Part shown: piece by piece, positions 1 to 6,245 of the stretch | How the letters are laid out: every line of letters starts with the position of its first letter | Numbering within the stretch: the stretch's first letter is position 1 | Origin: DATECU01 sp035286745 | GTDB taxonomy: Bacteria > Acidobacteriota > Vicinamibacteria > Fen-336 | Direction: 5' to 3' | Assembly: GCA_035286745.1 (NCBI GenBank) | Contig: DATECU010000058.1 | Span: forward strand, 1 to 8,411 | Length of the DNA: 8,411 nucleotides | The notes under the pieces: model-generated | Databases searched by the model: none | What the model saw: the letters and a program-made list of their open reading frames with translations, nothing else | Told to the model about the DNA's origin: nothing | Translations under genes and position numbers: made by a program

Positions 1-1325
1 CCGCGGCGGCCTTCGAGAACCCTGCCTGGCGCTGGATGTCGGCCCGTGAGCGCGGCCACCTGCTATACAAGATGGCCGAGCTCGTCGCCGAGCGGGCGGC
101 CGACATTGCCCAGGCCGAGACCCTGAACGTCGGCAAACCCCTGTTCCAGGCCGAGGACGACGTCCAGACCGTCGTGGATTGCTTCCGCTACTACGCCGGC
201 GCGACCAGGCTGCTGCAGGGCGCCACCCCGGCCGTGCCGCCGGATTTCTTCAGCTACACCCTGCGCGAACCGATCGGCGTGTGCGTCGGGATCGTCCCCT
301 GGAATTTCCCCTTCCAGATCACGGCCTGGAAGGTGGCCCCGGCCCTGGCGGCCGGGAATACGGTGATCCTCAAACCGGCCAGCCGCACGCCGCTCAGCGC
401 GCTGATGCTCGGGCAGATCGGCCTCGACGCCGGGCTGCCGCCGGGTGTGTTAAACGTGGTCACCGGGCCGGGCGCCCGGATCGGGGAGGCCCTCGTCTCG
501 CACCCGGCCGTGGGCAAGGTCTCGCTCACCGGGGAAACCCGCACCGGCCAACGGATTATGCAGCTGGCCTCCAACGGCATCAAGCGCATCTCCCTGGAGC
601 TGGGTGGGAAATCGCCCAGCCTGATCTTCGCCGATGCCGACCTGGATCAGGCGGTGACCGCCTCCTTGACGGCCATCTACTTCAACGCCGGGCAGATGTG
701 CGCCGCCCGATCGCGCATCTTCGTCCAGCAGGACGTGCACGACGAGTTCGTGGCGCGGATGGCCGAGCGCGCCCGGCGTTTGCGGGTGGGCAATCCGATG
801 GATCGGGCCACCCACATGGGGCCGATGATCTCGCCCGATCAGGTCGAGACGGTCGAAGGCTACGTCGAGAGTGGGGTGAAGGAGGGCGCCACCCTGACCC
901 TCGGCGGCTGCCGGCCCGACGACCCGGCCCTCCAGCAGGGTCACTACTACATGCCGACCATCTTCGACCACGTCAGCAACGATATGCGCATCGCCCAGGA
1001 AGAGATCTTCGGACCGGTGGCGTCGGTGATCCCTTTCCGCACCGAAGAAGAAGGCCTCCGCCTGGCGAACGAGACTCGCTATGGGCTGGCCGCCACCGTC
1101 TGGACCGGCGACGTCAAGCGCGCCCATCGCGTGGCCCGCCAGATTCGGGCGGGCGGGGTTTGGGTCAACACGAACATGACCCTGTTCAACGAGACGCCCT
1201 TCGGCGGCTACAAGGCCAGCGGCATGGGTCGTGAGCTCGGGCTGGAGTCCCTGCACTCCTACACCGAGGTCAAACACGTCGGCGTGTTCCTCGGGGAGCG
1301 CGTGCGTGGCTTCAACCTGACGTGA
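1..1325 (+). CDS. NAD(P)-dependent aldehyde dehydrogenase, 5'-truncated by window edge
   Basis: This enzyme oxidises an aldehyde to a carboxylate with NAD(P)+ and is expected in the cytoplasm. The frame is open from base 3, and the residues before the first ATG (36), AAAFENPAWRW, read like normal family sequence. The real start is therefore upstream of the window and the ATG at 36 is internal. About 440 residues are visible, missing perhaps 50-60 from the N-terminus of a typical 480-500 residue member. Counting from the ATG at 36, the visible landmarks are PWNFP (88-92), the NAD-site lysine in ILKPAS (K113), the general-base glutamate in LELGGK (E188), the nucleophile in GQMCAARSR (C222), EEIFGPV (E323) and the C-terminal PFGGYKASGMGRE. 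All catalytic residues are present. The loop SLTGET (163-168) has Glu where many members have Ser. It sits 25 bases before the enamidase-like gene, whose expected product is an aldehyde acid, so it may oxidise that product (inference). Exact substrate unknown; betaine-, aminobutyr- and muconic-semialdehyde dehydrogenases are all possible relatives. Confidence 0.93.
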   Translation, partial: AAAFENPAWRWMSARERGHLLYKMAELVAERAADIAQAETLNVGKPLFQAEDDVQTVVDCFRYYAGATRLLQGATPAVPPDFFSYTLREPIGVCVGIVPWNFPFQITAWKVAPALAAGNTVILKPASRTPLSALMLGQIGLDAGLPPGVLNVVTGPGARIGEALVSHPAVGKVSLTGETRTGQRIMQLASNGIKRISLELGGKSPSLIFADADLDQAVTASLTAIYFNAGQMCAARSRIFVQQDVHDEFVARMAERARRLRVGNPMDRATHMGPMISPDQVETVEGYVESGVKEGATLTLGGCRPDDPALQQGHYYMPTIFDHVSNDMRIAQEEIFGPVASVIPFRTEEEGLRLANETRYGLAATVWTGDVKRAHRVARQIRAGGVWVNTNMTLFNETPFGGYKASGMGRELGLESLHSYTEVKHVGVFLGERVRGFNLT

Positions 1326-1332
1326 CCCGATT

Positions 1333-1342
1333 GGGAAAGGTG
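1333..1342 (+). promoter_or_regulatory. Ribosome binding site for the GTG start at 1351
   Basis: The stretch GGGAAAGGTG lies 8 bases upstream of GTG 1351. It is the only purine-rich block in the 25-base spacer, and it supports the GTG start. No terminator or promoter fits in this spacer, so the gene is probably cotranscribed with the dehydrogenase. Confidence 0.55.
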
Positions 1343-1350
1343 AGACGCAA

Positions 1351-2517
1351 GTGACCAGTCTGGCGCTGATCAACATCGGACGCATCATCAGCGGCGACCT
1401 GGATCGGGGCTTGCTGGAGGCCGATACGGTTCTGATCGAGGACGGGCTGGTCACCCAGATCGGCGACCGGGCCGAGATCGACGCGGCCGCCGCCGACGTC
1501 CGGGTCGATGTCAAGGGTGCGGCCCTGGCACCCGGCCTCATCGATACCCACGTCCACATCGTATTGGGCGACTGGACTCCCCGCCAGAACGCGCTGGGTT
1601 TCATCGAGAGCTACATGCACGGCGGGGTGACCGGGATGATGTCGGCCAGCGAGGTGCATCTGCCGGGCGTGCCGCAGGACCCGGTGGGCGTCAAGGCGCT
1701 GGCGATCACCGCCCACAAGGCCTACGTGCGGTTTCGCCCCGGCGGGGTGAAGGTGTATGCCGGGTCGGTCATCTTCCAGCCCGGGCTGACCGAGCAGGAC
1801 TTCAAGGAGATGTCCGAGGCGGGCGTGTGGCTGGGCAAGGTCGGTTTCGGCAACTTCAAGAAGCCGACCGACGCCGAGCCGCTGGTGCGCATCGCCCAGC
1901 GCTACGGTTTCAAGGTGATGTGCCACACCGGCGGCGCCTCCATCCCAGGGAGCGCCCCGATCACCGCCGACGACCTGATGGTGATCCAGCCGGACATCTC
2001 GGCCCACACCAACGGCGGCACGACCGCCCTGCCGGACGAAGGCGTCGAGAGGCTGGTGCGCCAGGCCAAGTTCTATCTGCAGATTTGCCAGGCCGGCAAC
2101 ATCCGATCGGCGGTCCATTTGCTGACGCTGGCCCGCCAATACGATCAGCTGCGGCGTGTTCTGATCGCCAGCGACACCCCCAGCGGGACGGGGGTCATGC
2201 CGATGGCGACCATCAAGTCGGTGGTCGAGATGTCCTCCCTGGTCGGCCTGCCGGCCGCGCAGGTCTGGGCGATGGCCAGTGGAAACGCCGCCGACGCCCT
2301 CGGGTTGAACACCGGCAGGATCGAGGTCGGCAAGGCCGCCGATCTGGTGGTGATCGATGCCCCCCTCGGGTGCTCGCGTTCGGAGGCCCTGGCCGCCATC
2401 GAGAATGGGGACATCCCGGGGATCTCCTGCGTGATCATCGACGGGGAGATTCGGGCCATGAAGAGCCGCAACACCCCGGCCTCGACCCGCATGGCCGAAG
2501 TGGTCCCGTCGACCTGA
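1351..2517 (+). CDS. Enamidase-like cyclic amidohydrolase
   Basis: This is a 388-residue amidohydrolase-superfamily enzyme that closely resembles, from memory, enamidase (Ena) of Eubacterium barkeri. Ena hydrolyses 6-oxo-1,4,5,6-tetrahydronicotinate to 2-formylglutarate and ammonia using a binuclear metal centre. Shared stretches include the N-terminal NIGRIISGD, PGLIDTHVH, HTGGASIPGS, SDTPSGTG and the C-terminal KSRNTP, and the length is the same. Visible candidate metal ligands are H67 and H69 (THVH), H192 (CHTGG), H219 (SAHTNGG) and D275 (ASDTPSG). K163 (WLGKVG) lies where I recall a bridging glutamate in Ena, and may act as a carboxylated lysine. The start is GTG with a Shine-Dalgarno block 8 bases upstream. 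None of the other nicotinate-fermentation genes is seen here, so the substrate may be a different cyclic enamide or lactam. The fold call is very secure, the enamidase-like call good, the exact reaction open. Confidence 0.87.
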   Translation: MTSLALINIGRIISGDLDRGLLEADTVLIEDGLVTQIGDRAEIDAAAADVRVDVKGAALAPGLIDTHVHIVLGDWTPRQNALGFIESYMHGGVTGMMSASEVHLPGVPQDPVGVKALAITAHKAYVRFRPGGVKVYAGSVIFQPGLTEQDFKEMSEAGVWLGKVGFGNFKKPTDAEPLVRIAQRYGFKVMCHTGGASIPGSAPITADDLMVIQPDISAHTNGGTTALPDEGVERLVRQAKFYLQICQAGNIRSAVHLLTLARQYDQLRRVLIASDTPSGTGVMPMATIKSVVEMSSLVGLPAAQVWAMASGNAADALGLNTGRIEVGKAADLVVIDAPLGCSRSEALAAIENGDIPGISCVIIDGEIRAMKSRNTPASTRMAEVVPST

Positions 2518-2525
2518 GGAAGAGG
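2516..2525 (+). promoter_or_regulatory. Ribosome binding site for the DUF1989 gene
   Basis: The purine-rich block GAGGAAGAGG overlaps the TGA of the enamidase-like gene and sits 6 bases before ATG 2532. It fixes this ATG as the start even though the reading frame is open far upstream, and it implies translational coupling. Confidence 0.7.
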
Positions 2526-2531
2526 CCATCG

Positions 2532-3164
2532 ATGCCCGCCACAGCCGACCTCCCCGGTTTCAGATTGAGGCAAGAGGTGCTGGCCCCGCCCAGCCACGGC
2601 TGCGGCTTTCGGGTCGCCCGGGGTGAGCGGTTTCAGATCGTCGACGTGCGCGGGCAGCAGGTCGGCGACCTGATCGCCTTCATGGCCGACGACCCTTCCG
2701 AATACTTCTCACCGGCCCACACCGTGACCCAGAACTGGCGGGTGAGCCTGCGGCCCAACGACGTGCTGGCCAGCAACCGGCGTAAGGATCTGATGCAGAT
2801 CATCGAGGACACGGTCGGCTACCACGACATCGTCGTGCCCTGCTGTGATCCGGAGGCCTATCTGAAACGCTACGGCCTGCGCGATCACCGCAGCTGCCGT
2901 GTCAATCTGGAGGAGGGTCTGGCGAGCCTCGGGATCGACTGGCCGGTGCACGGGGAGCGGGCCTGGAACATCTTCATGAAGAACCGGATCGAGGCCGACG
3001 GCAAGATGGTCTACCTCGAGCCCACCCATGCCCCTGGGTCCTACATCACCCTCCAGGCGCTCGAGGATCTGGTGTGCGCGCTGTCGGCCTGCCCGCAGGA
3101 TCAAACTCCCACCAACGGACCGGAATGCACCGAGATGCTGGTCCGCATCTGGACGCCGGAGTAG
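2532..3164 (+). CDS. DUF1989 / urea-carboxylase-associated family protein
   Basis: A 210-residue soluble protein of the DUF1989 family (urea carboxylase-associated proteins). Known relatives include the paired proteins next to guanidine/urea carboxylase that act as carboxyguanidine deiminase, and related folds resemble aminomethyltransferase domains. The visible family pattern is: GQQVGDLIAF (41-50), a central RPNDVLASNRRKD (74-86), VPCCDP (102-107), NIFMK (146-150) and, near the end, ALSACPQDQTPTNG (183-196). Cysteines at 104, 105, 122, 182, 187 and 199 are numerous for a 210-residue protein and could bind metal or act in catalysis (inference). The start at ATG 2532 follows a strong ribosome binding site; frame sequence upstream of it is a shadow of the preceding gene. 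No urea carboxylase and no second DUF1989 gene is present in the window, so a role in guanidine breakdown is not indicated. Deimination or C-N cleavage of a ring-opened intermediate is a reasonable guess only. Confidence 0.85.
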   Translation: MPATADLPGFRLRQEVLAPPSHGCGFRVARGERFQIVDVRGQQVGDLIAFMADDPSEYFSPAHTVTQNWRVSLRPNDVLASNRRKDLMQIIEDTVGYHDIVVPCCDPEAYLKRYGLRDHRSCRVNLEEGLASLGIDWPVHGERAWNIFMKNRIEADGKMVYLEPTHAPGSYITLQALEDLVCALSACPQDQTPTNGPECTEMLVRIWTPE

Positions 3165-3883
3165 CCCCCATCGCCGGCGCTGGAGCGAGCTCCCCCGCTG
3201 CCGTCGCCATCCGCCAGGACGTGATCCGCGCCTGCAAGATCCTCGACGGGCTGAGGCTGGTCGAGGGCTTCGGCCATGTCAGCGCCCGCCTGCCCGACGG
3301 GGGCATGCTGATCACCCCGGCCCGCGGCCTGGCGCTGGCAAGAGAATCGGAGCTGCTGACGATTGGGCCGGATGGGAGCTGCCTGCACGGCGATCCATCT
3401 TCCGCTCCGCTCGAACGCTGGATGCACCTGGCGATCTACCGCGCCCGGCCAGACGTCGGCGCCATCTGTCGCACCCACTCGCGCATGGCGGCGGCGCTGG
3501 GCGTGGCCCGAGAGCCACTGCGCGCCATGCACGGCTTCGGCGGGATGCTCGGGTTGGAGGTGCCGCTCTATGACGGCACGGACTTGATTACGGACGACGG
3601 CCTGGGTCAGGCGGTCGCCGCCAGCCTGGGTGACCGGACCGCTCTCCTGCTGCGCGGCAACGGGGCCCTGATCACGGGGGAGGGCGTGCCGCAGGCGTGC
3701 ATTCGGGCGGTCTACCTGGAAGAGGCGGCCTGGATGCACGTTGTCTCCGAGGGCATCGGCGGCGGCATCCCGTTCACCTCCGAAGAGCTCCGAGCCCGCT
3801 CACGCTGGTATGCGGTCGAGGTCTCACGCGCCTGGGAGTACTACACGAACAAGTTCGCCTCGGACCCGATGAGGCCTGGATGA
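3125..3883 (+). CDS. Class II aldolase/adducin-family protein with altered metal site
   Basis: A 252-residue protein of the class II aldolase/adducin family, which includes L-fuculose-phosphate aldolase, ribulose-phosphate 4-epimerase and decarboxylating enzymes that use a zinc-bound enediolate. The visible pattern is GFGHVSARLP, LITPARG, then LERWMHLAIY, with E97 at the place of the catalytic glutamate, then ICRTHSR, LLLRGNGALITG, and a C-terminal helix YLEEAAW. In fuculose aldolase the zinc ligands are an HxH pair and a later His. Here the pair reads R116-T-H118 and the later site reads RGNG (N179), so only one of three histidines remains. The start is uncertain: ATG 3125 overlaps the DUF1989 gene by 40 bases and has no good ribosome binding site, while GTG 3221 would cut into the first helix. 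The stop overlaps the next start in ATGA. The function may be an aldol cleavage, decarboxylation or isomerisation late in the pathway; the substrate is unknown. Confidence 0.83.
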   Translation: MHRDAGPHLDAGVAPIAGAGASSPAAVAIRQDVIRACKILDGLRLVEGFGHVSARLPDGGMLITPARGLALARESELLTIGPDGSCLHGDPSSAPLERWMHLAIYRARPDVGAICRTHSRMAAALGVAREPLRAMHGFGGMLGLEVPLYDGTDLITDDGLGQAVAASLGDRTALLLRGNGALITGEGVPQACIRAVYLEEAAWMHVVSEGIGGGIPFTSEELRARSRWYAVEVSRAWEYYTNKFASDPMRPG

Positions 3884-4764
3884 GCCGAGTGATGCGCGAG
3901 CGCCTGTTCCAGATTGCGGTGGTCCAGCCCCACACCTATTGCCGGACCTGGGGGTCTATCTTCCCCTTCGTTTTCGAGGAGGAGGCGCCACCGGAAACGA
4001 AGACCCTGGAGGACGCCTGCGAGTATGTGTCGGAGGCGGCCCGCCATGGGGCACGCTACGTGGCCTTCCCGGAGATGTACCCCGGCCCGATGAGCTCCGA
4101 TTCCCCGCTGACCCTCGAGCGAGTGACCGAAGCGCTGGCCTCCCGAGCCCGAGAGCACCGGGTGTGGGTGTTATACGGCGGCGCGGAGGTCACTGGCGAG
4201 GGGCTGTACAACACTTACGGCGTCCTCGATCCCCACGGTGAACTGGCCGGACGGTATCGCAAGATGATCCCGGCCTGCGGAGAACCCTGGCTGGCCGGCC
4301 GGGAGCCTGTGGTGGTGGAGGCCGGCGGGCTGCGGCTGGGCCTGGCGATCTGTTGGGAGGCCTGGTTTCCCGAGATCCCCCGCGCCCTGGCCTGGATGGG
4401 GGCCGACGTCTTGTTCTTTCCGACCGGGGCGCTGGTCTACGAGTTGAAGGGGCGCTGGTCGCAAATTCTGGCCGCCCGGGCGGCCGAGAACCTGGTGTAC
4501 ACGGTCGCCTCGGTGAACCTGCTGGCGATGGAAGACGGGATGGCCGCCGTCCACAGCCCCGAGCGTCTGATGGCGGAGAGCCCCGCCCCAGGCATTCTCT
4601 ATGCGGAGGTCGATCTGGATCGACTGGATTACCTGCGCCGCACCGACGAGGAACTAAGCGTTCCCAAGAAGTACCGCTCGATCCCGGGGCTGCTGCGCGC
4701 CGTTCGCCCCGAGATCCTTGAAATCACCCAGCGTGCTTACTCGCAGCGCCAGGGAGGCGGTTGA
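3880..4764 (+). CDS. Nitrilase-superfamily amidase/nitrilase (C-N hydrolase)
   Basis: A 294-residue cytoplasmic hydrolase of the carbon-nitrogen hydrolase superfamily, which cleaves nitriles, amides or N-carbamoyl compounds through a thioester on cysteine. The catalytic triad is visible: E65 in YVAFPEMYP, K128 in GRYRKMIPA and C158 in LAICWEAWFPE. E136 (GEPWLAG) may be the second glutamate. The length is usual for a single-domain member. ATG 3880 overlaps the stop of the aldolase-family gene in ATGA, which supports this start and tight coupling; a second in-frame ATG at 3892 is possible. The open frame reaching back to 3697 is a shadow of the preceding gene. The sequence does not tell nitrilase from amidase or carbamoylase. 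In this operon it most likely releases ammonia from an amide or ureido intermediate made by one of the amidohydrolases (inference). Confidence 0.9.
   Translation: MSRVMRERLFQIAVVQPHTYCRTWGSIFPFVFEEEAPPETKTLEDACEYVSEAARHGARYVAFPEMYPGPMSSDSPLTLERVTEALASRAREHRVWVLYGGAEVTGEGLYNTYGVLDPHGELAGRYRKMIPACGEPWLAGREPVVVEAGGLRLGLAICWEAWFPEIPRALAWMGADVLFFPTGALVYELKGRWSQILAARAAENLVYTVASVNLLAMEDGMAAVHSPERLMAESPAPGILYAEVDLDRLDYLRRTDEELSVPKKYRSIPGLLRAVRPEILEITQRAYSQRQGGG
4751..4760 (+). promoter_or_regulatory. Ribosome binding site deciding the ATG 4764 start
   Basis: AGGGAGGCGG lies inside the end of the nitrilase-type gene, with its GGGAGG core 6 bases before ATG 4764. A TTG codon directly before the ATG is also in frame, but the ATG spacing is better and gives a TGATG stop/start overlap. 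Confidence 0.7.
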
Positions 4765-6245
4765 TGCGCCTGCTGATCGAAGGCTGCGCCGTCCTCGATC
4801 CGGATGCGCCCTCCGGGGTGCGCCCCGCCCAGAACGTCGTCGTCGACGGCAATCGTATCGATTCGATCGGGGAGGCCCGCCCGCCCGGGGAATTCGACCG
4901 GGTGCTGCCCGGCCGCAGGCGCCTGGCCATCCCCGGCCTGATCAACGCTCACACCCACTCCGCCGAGAACTTCCTGCGGGCCACCACCGACCGGATGGGG
5001 CTGGAACCCTGGCTGGTGTACCTGTTCGGGATGTGCGGCGCGTACAGCCCGCGCGATCACTATCTCAGCATCATGCTGGGAAACATCGAGATGATCCGGA
5101 GCGGGGTGACCGGCGTCGTCGACCACTTCTGGATGAGCCCCGCCCCGAACGCGCCGGCCATGGATGCGGCCATGCAGGCTTATCGCGACAGCGGCTTGCG
5201 CGCAGCCGTGGCCCCGCTCTACCGCGACGCCCAGTTCGACATCGACTACGGCATCCAGGACGGCTATCCACTGGCCGGCACCTTCATGGCCGAGATCGGA
5301 GCGCACTTTGCCCCGCTGGATGAGGTCCTGGCGATGCTGGAGGATTTCATCGGGCGCTGGCACCGCGCCGAGGGCGGTCGGCTGCTGGCCTTCCTCGGGC
5401 CGTCCGGTTTGCAGTGGTGCACCCAGGACCTGCTGGAGAAGTCGCTCGAGCTCGCCCGGCGGCACGCCACCGGTTTCCACATGCACTTGCTCGAGACTCG
5501 GGTGCAGGATTGGGCCTGCCGGCGCAAGTTCGGCATGTCCGGCACCGCCTGGCTGGCCGAGCGCGAGCTGCTCGGCCCGGAGGTCTCGCTGCCCCACTCC
5601 GTGCACCTGAGCCACTCGGATGTGGCCCAGCTGGCCGCCAGCGGGGCGAGCGTGGTGCACAACCCGGCCGCCAACCTCAAGCTCGGCAGCGGCCTGGCGC
5701 CAATTCGCAGCATGCTCGACCTGGGGGTCAACGTGGCGTTGGGGACCGACGGCGCGGCCAGCAGCGACAACCAGGTCTTGTTCGAAGCCTTGCGGCTGGC
5801 GGCGCTGATCCACAACACCGGCGATCCCGATCCCGAGCGATGGATCTCGGCCCGGGAGGCCTGGCGGATGGCAACCGTGGGCGGTGCACGCGTGCTGGGG
5901 CTGGGCGAGCAGGTGGGCGACCTGCGGCGGGGGTATCTGGCCGATATCGTCTTGCTGGACCTCGACAGCCCCCATCTGTCGCCGCTCAACGATCCGATCC
6001 GGCAGCTGGCCTTCTGCGAGTCCGGTGCCTCCGTCCGCAGCGTGATCGTCGACGGCCGGGTGGTCCTGCACGAAGGTCTCATCGAGGCCTTCGATGAGCA
6101 GGCGATCTTGCAGGAAGCGGCGGAAGTGGCGGCCGGCCGCCCCTTCCGAAACCAAATGCCTCCCGCTGTGGCGGATGCGATCGCCCGCTTCACCGCCTTC
6201 CAGCAGGACATCGTCAAGAAGGAATGGAAGCATGCGCGACCTTAA
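4764..6245 (+). CDS. Metal-dependent amidohydrolase, AtzA/TrzN/SsnA-type deaminase or hydrolase
   Basis: A 493-residue amidohydrolase of the group that holds atrazine/melamine hydrolases, guanine and 8-oxoguanine deaminases, S-adenosylhomocysteine deaminase and SsnA. These mostly use one metal to displace an amine, halide or similar group from an N-heterocycle. Visible metal-site residues are H63 and H65 (NAHTHS), H241 with E244 (HMHLLET), H278 (PHSVHLS) and D329 (GTDGAASSDN). An N-terminal beta-sandwich strand (MRLLIEGCAVLDPD) and the returning strand near the C-terminus (RGYLADIVLLDLDSP, VIVDGRVV) give the usual composite domain. The C-terminal tail beyond about residue 440 is helical and rather long. 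The start overlaps the previous stop in TGATG. Deamination of an aromatic N-heterocycle or its ring-opened form would fit the operon, and it could act before the enamidase-like enzyme (inference). I cannot assign the substrate. Confidence 0.9.
   Translation: MRLLIEGCAVLDPDAPSGVRPAQNVVVDGNRIDSIGEARPPGEFDRVLPGRRRLAIPGLINAHTHSAENFLRATTDRMGLEPWLVYLFGMCGAYSPRDHYLSIMLGNIEMIRSGVTGVVDHFWMSPAPNAPAMDAAMQAYRDSGLRAAVAPLYRDAQFDIDYGIQDGYPLAGTFMAEIGAHFAPLDEVLAMLEDFIGRWHRAEGGRLLAFLGPSGLQWCTQDLLEKSLELARRHATGFHMHLLETRVQDWACRRKFGMSGTAWLAERELLGPEVSLPHSVHLSHSDVAQLAASGASVVHNPAANLKLGSGLAPIRSMLDLGVNVALGTDGAASSDNQVLFEALRLAALIHNTGDPDPERWISAREAWRMATVGGARVLGLGEQVGDLRRGYLADIVLLDLDSPHLSPLNDPIRQLAFCESGASVRSVIVDGRVVLHEGLIEAFDEQAILQEAAEVAAGRPFRNQMPPAVADAIARFTAFQQDIVKKEWKHARP

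Noticed and set aside
1351..2517. Assignment of the window to the Eubacterium barkeri nicotinate-fermentation cluster
   Set aside because: Only the enamidase-like gene matches. The other genes here are not part of that pathway, and their G+C content and operon order do not suggest a Clostridia-type cluster.
1312..2529. A 405-codon minus-strand open frame opposite the enamidase-like gene
   Set aside because: It is His/Gly/Asp-rich with no recognisable fold pattern, while the plus-strand protein is a clear family member.
2532..3883. DUF1989 and aldolase-family genes as one fused gene broken by a frameshift
   Set aside because: Each half has a complete family length and the DUF1989 protein ends naturally after its last conserved segment, so two overlapping genes explain the data better.
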